Source: CAYMDP01 sp964389375 (GTDB taxonomy: Bacteria > Bdellovibrionota > Bdellovibrionia > Bdellovibrionales > UBA1609). From it: DNA of 51,719 bases. Under the pieces are notes generated by a model that saw only the letters and a program-made list of their open reading frames with translations, was not told the origin of the DNA and did no database searches. A program made the position numbers and the translations under genes. The stretch is taken from the NCBI GenBank assembly GCA_964389375.1, contig CAYMDP010000017.1, forward strand, positions 1 through 51,719. The letters run 5' to 3'. Numbering within the stretch: the stretch's first letter is position 1; the number at the start of each line of letters is the position of its first letter. Shown in pieces: positions 27,101 to 34,996 of this stretch.

Positions 27101-28146
27101 CAGCCAGTGCCCCTTGACCAATCGGCAAGAAGACTACTTGCGGACCTGTAAGTTGGGCGAACATTAATGATGCTTCTTAAAATTTCAATGGCCGACTGAA
27201 TTTGTCCCAGTCCCTTTAAGGCCTTTGCTCTGGCATAGGAGCTTGAAAAAACAGTCTCAGGATCCTCGGCATATTTGTTTTCTAAATAGGACACTTCCTC
27301 AAGTGCATCAACGAAGTGGCGATTTAATAAACTGAGTTCGACCCTGAGCCAGTCCGAGGCTAAATCCCGAGGACTTTTTTGCAAGATGTCCAAGGCTTCA
27401 TCAAAGAGCTCCATAAACATTAGACCAATAGAAAAATTGTAAGCCCAGCGCGGATCTTGCCGGCACAGCTTTCGAATTTCGTCCGCAATTTTTCGTGCAG
27501 CCGCCTTTTCTTCGAGAGTCGTCGCGGTTTGGGTTTTTTCAAGAGATTCCAGATGAGAGGCCGCTCTACGGCTAAGAACATGCCTTGCCCAGCGCTGATC
27601 GAAATCCTCCATCATAGGAGGAAGCTTAGGATCTGCAGGCGCCAGTCGCTGAAGGATTCTTAAAGTCCGTTTTTCTTCTTCAAGCATCATCTGAGCTTTA
27701 AAAAATCCGACTTTCTCGAGGAGTCTTTCTTTTTGTTTTAAAACTTCACTGCGTTTTTGTTCGAGAATCGTCTTGCGGTATTCGGGGATGCGCGAGTCGA
27801 GTTTATCCCACTTCGAACTTCGAACGAATTCCTCGACGAGTTCTTGCTTGCGCGCTCCCTTCGAAAGGGACTCTACAAATGAGCTGGAGGGTCTTACTTT
27901 ATTACGATGAAAGATTTCAATCAGATGAGGGTAGGGGAGAAGTTTTTTTTGATCCGCCAGAGAGATCGCAAGTTCAATCAATTTTCTATCTAACCCACTG
28001 TGAAACAAAAAATGAAAAAGGGACCAGAGTTCGTCCTTACGAAGTTTCTTGTCATACAGACGCAAACAAAGATCTTCTGCGATCGCCTCAAGGTCTTCAC
28101 CTTGGTAAATTCGATTTTGGAGCTCGATTTCTAAACTCTGCTGCAA
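27100..28146 (-). CDS. Helical repeat (TPR-like) protein, first gene of the tamB operon
   Basis: A 348-residue soluble, mostly helical protein with no signal peptide. The C-terminal 140 residues resemble tetratricopeptide repeats (WAYNFSIGLMFMELFDEALDILQKSP and AKALKGLGQIQSAIEILRSI). The middle is a lysine/glutamate-rich helix pair that could form a coiled coil. The start is TTG 28146, supported by GAGGA four bases before it; no nearby ATG fits. Its stop overlaps the tamB start by one base, so the two proteins are translationally coupled. A cytoplasmic scaffold for the TamB/Omp85 system is a reasonable guess. No family name is recognised. Confidence 0.8.
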   Translation of the reverse strand: MQQSLEIELQNRIYQGEDLEAIAEDLCLRLYDKKLRKDELWSLFHFLFHSGLDRKLIELAISLADQKKLLPYPHLIEIFHRNKVRPSSSFVESLSKGARKQELVEEFVRSSKWDKLDSRIPEYRKTILEQKRSEVLKQKERLLEKVGFFKAQMMLEEEKRTLRILQRLAPADPKLPPMMEDFDQRWARHVLSRRAASHLESLEKTQTATTLEEKAAARKIADEIRKLCRQDPRWAYNFSIGLMFMELFDEALDILQKSPRDLASDWLRVELSLLNRHFVDALEEVSYLENKYAEDPETVFSSSYARAKALKGLGQIQSAIEILRSIINVRPTYRSASSLLADWSRGTG

Positions 28147-28231
28147 AGATTCCTCGCTTATGTCTATCCTCTCAATTATCTTGGGGATTTTAAGGATTCG
28201 CGAGGCCTAAACTGGCGCGTCAAATCAAGCT

Positions 28232-28798
28232 TTAGCCGATTGAAACTCGCTCGACGTAAGCCCCGTCAATGGTGCTGACTTTTAGGACATCCCCAACGTT
28301 GATATGAAGAGGAACTTGGACCACGTGACCTGTCTCGAGGGTGGCAGGTTTATAAGTATTCGTAACCGTATTTCCTTTAAAGCCCGGGTCAGTCGCCGTA
28401 ACTTTAAGGCTGACCGACTTCGCAAGCTCAATTCCCACGGCTCGGTCGTTAAAAAAGCACACTTTAACTTCCATATTCTCTGTCAAAAAATTGGCGCCGT
28501 CCCCGACCACGTCTGGATTCAACGAAAGCTGTTCGAAGTTGGACTGGTCCATAAAATTGAAGCCAGACTCGTCTTTGTACAAGAAATTCATGTCTCGGTA
28601 GCCCACATCTGCGGGCTCGAATTTTTCACCAGACTTAATTGTGCGTTCAAGGTTTGATCCGGTAATTAGGTTTCTTAGCTTCGTTCGTGTGAACTGATTT
28701 CCTTTTCCAGGTTTGACGTGCTGAAAATCCACAATGCTAAAGGGTTCGCCATCGATAAGAACTTTTAAACCTTTTTTGAAATCGCTGGTTCCGTACAT
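28232..28798 (-). CDS. efp: Elongation factor P
   Basis: EF-P rescues ribosomes stalled on polyproline. With ATG 28798 the protein is 188 residues, the family norm. The tip loop PGKGNQFTR carries Lys32, the equivalent of the modified Lys34 in E. coli. KVLIDGEPFSIVDFQHV and the C-terminal block VQVPLHINVGDVLKVST, ending in YVERV, are typical. ATG 28798 has AAAGG seven bases upstream; the frame is open to 28870 but lacks a site. No lysine-modifying enzyme gene (EpmA/B or EarP) lies in the window, so the modification state cannot be inferred. A TPR gene lies upstream on the same strand about 100 bases away. Confidence 0.95.
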   Translation of the reverse strand: MYGTSDFKKGLKVLIDGEPFSIVDFQHVKPGKGNQFTRTKLRNLITGSNLERTIKSGEKFEPADVGYRDMNFLYKDESGFNFMDQSNFEQLSLNPDVVGDGANFLTENMEVKVCFFNDRAVGIELAKSVSLKVTATDPGFKGNTVTNTYKPATLETGHVVQVPLHINVGDVLKVSTIDGAYVERVSIG

Positions 28799-28898
28799 AC
28801 TCAAGCCTTTCATAAGTGGAAGTATATTCTGAGAAAAATGAGATCTAAGGATTAAACCAGAAAGGCTCACTTGATCAAGGATTTAGGCGCTTATCCCC

Positions 28899-29723
28899 TT
28901 AGGGAGTTTGAATTTTTGCGGCCCGAACCCGCTTTAGTGCGATCTGAAGGCTTTGGATTTGTTGTTTTCTTAAAGACTCCTGGCGAGAGAGTGGCGGGCC
29001 TTCGGAGTCTTGCTGCGTCGCTATCTCGTTTTCTTGCTCAAAGTGCTTTTGGTGCAACATTTTTAATCTTTTAACGATTTCGGGCAGGCTGCCGTGAATT
29101 TGTTCGGCCTCATTTAATGTTTCTATGGCCCGGTCTGTGTCATTTCGGACTAGGTAAGCATCGGCTAAAGACAAAAACCGCTCGATGTCTCGGCTCTTCT
29201 TTTGATCACTTAAGGTCGGCGTGAGGGGTTCGATCTGAAGAACTTCTTCCATGCTAGCCGAAGCGATTTTTAAGGGCTTCATATTAAAGACTTCATCTTC
29301 AAACTCATCGGCAGTCAGCACTTCAAGTTTTTTTACTGCGCGCTGAGCTCTTTCATCCTGAGGATTCAAAAAAAGCTGCATTTTATAGGCCTTTAGCGCT
29401 TCTTTGCCATCCTTTAGGTGAAGGTAGCACTCGGCCAGAAGACTAAATGCCAAAACATTTTCAGGAGAAAGTTCGGTCGCGACTTTAAGCTCTGGAGCCG
29501 CTTTATCGTATTGATTAAGTTGCATCAAAATTCGAGCTAACGCGATGCGCCCTCCGGCGAAATCTGGATTCGCTAATACTCCACTTTGACAGATCTCAAG
29601 TGCCTCTTCGTGAAGGCCCATCTTACGATAGGCTTCGGACAAGGGGGCGAAGACCCGAGATTTTGGATCTTGCTGAAGCATCAGCTGATATTTTTCGACC
29701 AGTTCGGGTTGAATGGCGTTCAT
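28899..29723 (-). CDS. Tetratricopeptide-repeat protein
   Basis: A 274-residue soluble protein with at least three N-terminal TPR motifs: SRVFAPLSEAYRKMGLHEEA, FAGGRIALARILMQLNQYDK and VLAFSLLAECYLHLKDGKEA. After an acidic linker, a further TPR-like helix pair (FLSLADAYLVRNDTDRAIETL) lies near 180-205. The C-terminal 40 residues are polar and basic. No signal peptide is present, so it is probably cytoplasmic. The partner is unknown; it lies upstream of efp on the same strand and divergent from ruvC. Confidence 0.82.
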   Translation of the reverse strand: MNAIQPELVEKYQLMLQQDPKSRVFAPLSEAYRKMGLHEEALEICQSGVLANPDFAGGRIALARILMQLNQYDKAAPELKVATELSPENVLAFSLLAECYLHLKDGKEALKAYKMQLFLNPQDERAQRAVKKLEVLTADEFEDEVFNMKPLKIASASMEEVLQIEPLTPTLSDQKKSRDIERFLSLADAYLVRNDTDRAIETLNEAEQIHGSLPEIVKRLKMLHQKHFEQENEIATQQDSEGPPLSRQESLRKQQIQSLQIALKRVRAAKIQTP

Positions 29724-29792
29724 TTTTTAATCATTGCACGATGTGACGATGAAATTCAATACACTTGAAAGCTTCAAAGGCTCTGGTGTTAA

Positions 29793-30338
29793 ATGAGGGC
29801 TCAAAGCTTGGGGGTAAAGCTGAAAAACCGAAGAATTTTAGGCTTGGATCCGGGCAGTCGCTTTACGGGTTTTGGACTTGTCGATTTGACCCCACAGGGG
29901 CGCCTTCTTCACGTGGATCATGGGGTCATAAAGATTCCCGAGAAATTTACTTTTTCGGACAAGCTCAACTTTTTGCGCCTTCAGCTTGAGAACCTTCATC
30001 AAAAGTATGCGCCTCAGGATATGGTCATCGAGAAAATATTTTTAGGTAAAAACGTCGACAGCGTTTTTAAATTGGGCCATGTTCGAGGGGTTGCGATGGC
30101 CACGGCTTCGAGTTTTCGCTGTGAGGTCACTGAGTATGCGGCCAGGTCAGCTAAAAAGATTGTCACGGGATCTGGTGCGGCAAGCAAAGAACATGTGCGA
30201 CTTTTGGTTTTGAATTTGTTGGGGATTGGTTCGGACTCCCTGTTGGATGCCACGGATGCTTTGTCTTTGGCAATTTGTCACAGTCGAAAGATTGAAGAGC
30301 TCTCGGTTTTAAAACGTTTAGAAATGTCTGCAAGATGA
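29793..30338 (+). CDS. ruvC: Crossover junction endodeoxyribonuclease RuvC
   Basis: RuvC resolves Holliday junctions. The RNase H-like active site is visible: Asp in ILGLDPGS near residue 19, Glu in MVIEKIFLGKN near 80 and the C-terminal DATDALSLAICH near 150-161. The 181-residue length is slightly over the usual 170 because of a short N-terminal extension. ATG 29793 lacks a clear Shine-Dalgarno; a start a few codons later is possible. It is the first gene of ruvC-ruvA-ruvB. Confidence 0.95.
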   Translation: MRAQSLGVKLKNRRILGLDPGSRFTGFGLVDLTPQGRLLHVDHGVIKIPEKFTFSDKLNFLRLQLENLHQKYAPQDMVIEKIFLGKNVDSVFKLGHVRGVAMATASSFRCEVTEYAARSAKKIVTGSGAASKEHVRLLVLNLLGIGSDSLLDATDALSLAICHSRKIEELSVLKRLEMSAR

Positions 30339-30351
30339 TGGGAATAGAAAT

Positions 30352-30921
30352 ATGATCGGTTATATTAAAGGCAAAGTCCTTTCCGTTGGACTTTCTGAAG
30401 CAATAATCGAAACTCAAGGCCTTGGTTATGAGCTTCATTGTGCTTTTCAGACTCTTGGTGAATTACAAAATCGAGAAACTGCAGAACTTTGGGTGTACAC
30501 GCATGTTCGGGAAGATGCTTTGCAACTTTTTGGTTTTGCCTCGCGAAACGAGAAAGAGTTGTTTTTGTCCCTTCTAAAAGTGAATGGCATAGGACCTAAA
30601 AGTGCACTTAATATTTTATCTGCGACAAGCTTAGAATCATTGCAAAACTTGATCGAGTCCGGAGACGCAAAGGCTTTATCAAAGCTTCCAAAAGTTGGCA
30701 AAAAAACCGCCGAGCAGATGATTCTGACGCTTAAGGGAAAGCTGACCTTTGTCGAAAGCCAAGGGGCCCAGGCCGGAGTTGGCAATAGAGATGCAATTGT
30801 ATCCGCAATGGTGCATTTAGGATTTCGAGTTGCTGATGTGGAAAAAGTCGTTGCGGATTTTGATGCAAATATTGAAATTGAACAGGGTGTTCGGGAAGCC
30901 CTGGTCGCTTTGACAAATTAG
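30352..30921 (+). CDS. ruvA: Holliday junction DNA helicase subunit RuvA
   Basis: RuvA binds four-way junctions and recruits the RuvB motor. The N-terminal OB-fold begins MIGYIKGKVLSVG. Two helix-hairpin-helix motifs follow: VNGIGPKSALNIL near 78-90 and LPKVGKKTAEQMILTLKGK near 113-131. The C-terminal domain III (AIVSAMVHLGFRVADVEKVV) contacts RuvB. At 189 residues it is normal in length. It begins 13 bases after ruvC, so the two are co-transcribed. Confidence 0.95.
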   Translation: MIGYIKGKVLSVGLSEAIIETQGLGYELHCAFQTLGELQNRETAELWVYTHVREDALQLFGFASRNEKELFLSLLKVNGIGPKSALNILSATSLESLQNLIESGDAKALSKLPKVGKKTAEQMILTLKGKLTFVESQGAQAGVGNRDAIVSAMVHLGFRVADVEKVVADFDANIEIEQGVREALVALTN

Positions 30922-30996
30922 ACTCAATGGGTTTTTTGCCCGAAGCCGGGTGGATTTGGGTAGAGACACTTTTTGTTTGTAAGAGGGGAGAGTCAG

Positions 30997-31995
30997 ATGG
31001 AAATTGAGCGCATTGTGGTTGGAGACCCCGTCTCTGAAGAGCTTCATTTCGAACAGAATCTTCGTCCTAAAAATCTCGACGAATTTAGTGGTCAGGCGAA
31101 GATTAAAGAAAAGTTAAAAGTTTTTGTGGAAGCTGCGAAAAAACGGGGAGAGCCACTAGATCACGTTTTGTTATGTGGACCTCCGGGCCTTGGAAAAACC
31201 ACTTTAGCTCATATTTTGGCCAACTCTATGGGGGTGGATTTTAAATCCACATCAGGCCCAGCCCTTCATCGTAAAGGGGATCTTGCGGCCATCTTATCAA
31301 GCTTAAAAGCGAACTCGATCTTTTTTATCGACGAGATCCACCGTCTTAGTAAGGACGTAGAAGAGTACTTATACAGTGCCATGGAAGATTATTATATCGA
31401 TTTGGTGACCGGGGAGGGACTTGGGGCGCGCAGTATGCGCTTTCAATTGGCTCCCTTTACTCTGGTCGGTGCAACGACTCGAGCGGGTTTGTTAAAAGGT
31501 CCTTTTCGCGATCGCTTCGGAATTTTAGAAAGACTTTCTTTTTATACCAAAGAAGATTTGAATCAGATTCTTTATCGCTCAGCAAAGCTGTTAAATATCG
31601 GCTTAGAAGGCGAGGGGGCATTGGAAATCGCTCGCCGAAGTCGGGGGACTCCGAGGATTGCAAATCGTTTGTTAAAACGTGTTCGTGATTATGCAGATGT
31701 CCAAGGCAATGGTGTGATTACCGAAGAGCTTGCCAAGTATGCCTTGGATCAGCTTGAGGTGGATTCACTTGGGCTTGATGATATGGATCGCAGAATTTTA
31801 AGATTAATTTGCGATAAGTTTGCCGGAGGACCTGTGGGAATCGAGACCTTGTCCTCGGCCTTAAGTGAAGAAACCGACACCCTCGAAGAAGTTTACGAGC
31901 CCTTCTTGATTCAAGAGGGACTGATTCATAAAACTCCTCGAGGTCGGGTGATCACTGAGCTCTCTCGTCAGCACTTGTTGACGAATACTAAATAG
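30997..31995 (+). CDS. ruvB: Holliday junction branch migration ATPase RuvB
   Basis: The AAA+ motor of branch migration. It has Walker A (GPPGLGKTTLAH) near 58-69, Walker B (IFFIDEIHRL) near 107-116, the arginine-finger/sensor block FTLVGATTRAGLLKGPFRDR, and a winged-helix C-terminus ending LSRQHLLTNTK. ATG 30997 gives 332 residues and has AAGAGGGGAG (30981-30990) six bases upstream; the earlier in-frame start has no such site. The gap from ruvA is 75 bases. Confidence 0.96.
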   Translation: MEIERIVVGDPVSEELHFEQNLRPKNLDEFSGQAKIKEKLKVFVEAAKKRGEPLDHVLLCGPPGLGKTTLAHILANSMGVDFKSTSGPALHRKGDLAAILSSLKANSIFFIDEIHRLSKDVEEYLYSAMEDYYIDLVTGEGLGARSMRFQLAPFTLVGATTRAGLLKGPFRDRFGILERLSFYTKEDLNQILYRSAKLLNIGLEGEGALEIARRSRGTPRIANRLLKRVRDYADVQGNGVITEELAKYALDQLEVDSLGLDDMDRRILRLICDKFAGGPVGIETLSSALSEETDTLEEVYEPFLIQEGLIHKTPRGRVITELSRQHLLTNTK

Positions 31996-32010
31996 CGATA
32001 ACAAGTGCTG
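31969..32010. terminator. Hairpin between ruvB and the phospholipase gene
   Basis: Perfect 11-bp arms CAGCACTTGTT (31969-31979) and AACAAGTGCTG (32000-32010) lie over the last codons of ruvB and just past its stop, 13 bases from the convergent gene's end. No T-run follows, so a shared bidirectional structure is likelier than a classic intrinsic terminator. Confidence 0.55.
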
Positions 32011-32023
32011 AATAGGCCAGAAT

Positions 32024-34393
32024 CTAAATTAACTGATATCTACGGTTAAAGTCGTTTTGTTTCTGCTCGCGGATTCTTTTCGGATCTGGACCCTGGAAGC
32101 CTGACTCGTCTGGAGAAAACCAATTCAGCTCTTGGGGATCACGAAGAATACTTTCAGTAGACAGTTGCTGAATATTCTTAAAGATCGAAAGTAGAAGGTC
32201 TCTTATTTGTTGGACACGCTCTGGCTGAAGTCTTTCGGTCAGACGGTATTTTGCAACCAGACCTTCAATCATCGCCGCATCAATTGCAGAAAAAGTTGCA
32301 TCGTCCATAAGGGCGCTCGGTGCTGTTGATTGGGCCCGTTTGCTCGAGATCAAGCCTTGAGCAAAACCGATGTATTCGTTCGCAGCCAAGGGAGCGGCTT
32401 CGACATAAATTCCATTATTGCTATCCATCATAAGGCTTCGCGGATCTAAGTTGGCAGAACCAATAAAAAGATCATCCCCAAAAACCGCAACTTTAGAATG
32501 GAGTGAGCGGTTATCCGATCCGCTTGCTTTTGTGTACTCGAAAATTTCGATCTGGGCTTTCTTTGGATTTTGGTGGCTACGATAGATTTTAGAGATGGCT
32601 CGAGTGGACTGGCGGCTGGCGAAATTGACCACGTTTAAATCTGTCGTTTCGATAGAATTTGTAATGATGTTAATTTTAGTTTGGCTGCAATCAGCAACGA
32701 CTGGATCCCGCCCTTGTCCTGCGTAGATCATATCACCAAAAACCCCCATCATGTTCGCCGGAGGAAAAAAGTAGGCGTTGTGCATAAGGATCGAGGTTTT
32801 ATCAACACAGGCTTGAAGTGCTGCTTTTTTCCAAAGGGCATGAATGTACTTTCCAGAGGTTTCTTCTTGATTAACCAAGGCGCCATAAGTTCTTTTGTTT
32901 GGGTTTTTTAAAGAATAGGGAAGATTTTCGAAATAGCTTAAGCGAGCGCCCGCATCAACCGCAAGTGGACTACCATTCAGGTACTTTTGAATAGCAGAAT
33001 TGTTTTTGTACTTGGCAAGATACTCAAGAGCCAACTTATTGGTCTTGGCTTCGATGTCTCGGATTCTTTCTTCAAGACTTGCAAAGTTGGATTCAAATTC
33101 TGTTTGTTGGCAGGTTTTAAGTGCTTCTTTTTCAGATACACCTTTTGCAACACAATTCTCTTCGGCGCGGGTCAAGTTTGCAATCACATCATTTGGAGCA
33201 ATGGCCCGCACTTCATCCAGGCTCGCCATCATTTCTGAAAATCCGAAGAGTTGTTCAAAAGATTTAAGCATCTTTTGGCTTGGAGCTTTAAGTTCGACGG
33301 CAAGGTCCGTATCTTCGAAGATGTACTTTGTAACCATCGGATTTGGCGACATATGGTAAGAGTCTTCGATATTACGACCACCTAAGACAAAACTTTGTCC
33401 ATCGGCCATAAGAAGCTTATGGTGAAGAAAGTCTGTAAGGTGGACCCAGTCTTGTTTGCCAGCTTCACTGCGTTCGATATCGACGGGAAGATGTTCGCTG
33501 ATGGCGTCGATAATTGGGGCTACTTTTTCGCCATGAAGGCTCATGGCCAAAGACAGCTGAATAGAGGCAGCCAGTTTATCACCCAGACCGCCAAACTTTG
33601 CTTTATAGATCAGTTTTGCAAGCTCTTTCAACCCGGCCTTGTCCTCAGCGCTCATGCCTTGGCTGCCACCTTTAAATTTTGCAAGGTCAATTTGCTGACC
33701 CTTCAGAATGGAACTGACCATCAACTCGCCCGACTTCGAATAAATTCCGGATAAAAGTAAGCCAGAATTGGTGCCCGGAATTTGTTTAAGTCCACTAGCG
33801 ATAGCTTGATCGACCGCTTGGATTTTTGCGGCCGAGCAGACTTTTCCTTTTGCGCCAGACGGACAAGGCAAGGTCAAGAATGCGGCGTCCCTAAGAATAT
33901 TTGTCGTCGGCTTATTATATAGACGAACCTCAAGACTTCCTTTTCCACCAGACTTTCGAACATTTTCGTTAAAGGCCTGCTGTAGATAGCTTAAAATGTC
34001 GAGGCGTTTGTAGTTTTCGTTATAATCCAGAAGAAGCCGAACCTTAAGATTTGGATGGCTTGCACCTTTTTGAATCAATTTTTGCATCAAATATGCAGAT
34101 GAATAGTCGAGGGCGAAGATAAAGTAAGCCATATCTAAAGTGGTCTGGGCTTTTTCGATAACCTGAAGCTTCGCTTCGAAAGAGTGGTCATTGTCGCGAA
34201 GAACTTGCGCTTCTGAGAAATCCAGTTGGTAAACGGAAGAGAGTCCCTTCACGGTCGAATCATTCAGGTACTGAGTTTGTCCAAAAAAGGCGGATGAGGT
34301 ACTCGGGGCCACAAGGCTGAGGCTTAGAGAAAGACAAAAGAATTTTGTAAATAGAGTTTTCAGCCCTGTAAAATTTAGAGTCGCACGCAGCAT
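32024..34393 (-). CDS. Secreted phospholipase D/cardiolipin synthase-like protein
   Basis: A 789-residue PLD-superfamily protein with two catalytic HKD motifs: HHKLLMADGQSFVLGGRN near 324-341 and HSKVAVFGDDLFIGSANLDP near 630-649. These predict phosphatidyl transfer or phospholipid hydrolysis. The N-terminus (residues 1-35, ending near SSAFF) is a signal peptide with a long hydrophobic core FCLSLSLSLVAP. About 285 residues separate the motifs, more than in Cls enzymes, and the N-terminal 150 residues carry a separate insert. A secreted PLD would be well placed to attack prey membranes or remodel phospholipids (inference). ATG 34393 has GGGAG seven bases upstream. Confidence 0.88.
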   Translation of the reverse strand: MLRATLNFTGLKTLFTKFFCLSLSLSLVAPSTSSAFFGQTQYLNDSTVKGLSSVYQLDFSEAQVLRDNDHSFEAKLQVIEKAQTTLDMAYFIFALDYSSAYLMQKLIQKGASHPNLKVRLLLDYNENYKRLDILSYLQQAFNENVRKSGGKGSLEVRLYNKPTTNILRDAAFLTLPCPSGAKGKVCSAAKIQAVDQAIASGLKQIPGTNSGLLLSGIYSKSGELMVSSILKGQQIDLAKFKGGSQGMSAEDKAGLKELAKLIYKAKFGGLGDKLAASIQLSLAMSLHGEKVAPIIDAISEHLPVDIERSEAGKQDWVHLTDFLHHKLLMADGQSFVLGGRNIEDSYHMSPNPMVTKYIFEDTDLAVELKAPSQKMLKSFEQLFGFSEMMASLDEVRAIAPNDVIANLTRAEENCVAKGVSEKEALKTCQQTEFESNFASLEERIRDIEAKTNKLALEYLAKYKNNSAIQKYLNGSPLAVDAGARLSYFENLPYSLKNPNKRTYGALVNQEETSGKYIHALWKKAALQACVDKTSILMHNAYFFPPANMMGVFGDMIYAGQGRDPVVADCSQTKINIITNSIETTDLNVVNFASRQSTRAISKIYRSHQNPKKAQIEIFEYTKASGSDNRSLHSKVAVFGDDLFIGSANLDPRSLMMDSNNGIYVEAAPLAANEYIGFAQGLISSKRAQSTAPSALMDDATFSAIDAAMIEGLVAKYRLTERLQPERVQQIRDLLLSIFKNIQQLSTESILRDPQELNWFSPDESGFQGPDPKRIREQKQNDFNRRYQLI

Positions 34394-34483
34394 TTAAAGC
34401 TCCCAATGATTTATGGTTCGAAGATGTCAGGCTAGGAGCAAGGACTGTGCCCGGCGATGCTGGTGCGTGTTGTAGGTCTAGGA

Positions 34484-34513
34484 TTGACAGTTTAAGAGTC
34501 TGCTTTTTAACTA
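34484..34513 (+). promoter_or_regulatory. Promoter upstream of a small lipoprotein gene
   Basis: TTGACA (34484-34489) is followed, after 17-18 bases, by TTAACT/TAACTA (34507-34513). The ATG at 34552 would have a leader of about 30 bases containing AGGAG. Confidence 0.5.
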
Positions 34514-34551
34514 TCTAAACTGAACGGCATCATATTTCTAGGAGTACTGTT

Positions 34552-34962
34552 ATGAAACTCAAGTGGTTTGTTTGGCCTTTTATATTCGGCCTTGTCTCTT
34601 GTGCAACCCATCCCGACGTCCGCCCCAGTGCTGATGGAATCCACCGGGTTGTCATTAAAACCGCAGATGCAGATCAGGGCAGTAGAAACGCAATTCGGCA
34701 GGCAAATAACTTTTGTGAAAAGCGGGGCCAAAACGCGGCCTTTGTAAAAGAAGAGCAAAAATATACAGGTGATGTAGATGAGCAAACTTACAAAAACGTG
34801 AAGAGGGCCTCAAAGGTCGCTAAGACCATAGGTGGAGCGGCCTATGTTTTTGGAGGAGAGAAAGAGTCTAATATCGGTGGAATTGTTGGAGTCGGCGGGG
34901 CAGCCAGTGACGCGGCTTTGGGCAAGGGCTATACAGTAGATATGCGCTTTAAATGCATCTAA
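34552..34962 (+). CDS. Small lipoprotein, unknown
   Basis: A 136-residue lipoprotein. Lipobox LVSC places the lipidated Cys at residue 17. The mature part has FCEKRGQNAAFVKEEQKYTG, then a glycine-rich hydrophobic middle (IGGAAYVFGG, IGGIVGVGGAASDAALG), and ends YTVDMRFKC. The C-terminal cysteine could pair with the Cys near residue 48. The pattern is seen in small Bdellovibrio-type envelope lipoproteins but I cannot name a function. AGGAG precedes the ATG. Confidence 0.78.
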   Translation: MKLKWFVWPFIFGLVSCATHPDVRPSADGIHRVVIKTADADQGSRNAIRQANNFCEKRGQNAAFVKEEQKYTGDVDEQTYKNVKRASKVAKTIGGAAYVFGGEKESNIGGIVGVGGAASDAALGKGYTVDMRFKCI

Positions 34963-34996
34963 TCCCAAACTGAAGAATGGGACCGGGAGCAAGGCG

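Noticed and set aside
33000..33359. 119-aa plus-strand reading frame inside the phospholipase D gene
   Set aside because: Antisense to a gene with intact HKD motifs; no ribosome site and shadow-like composition.
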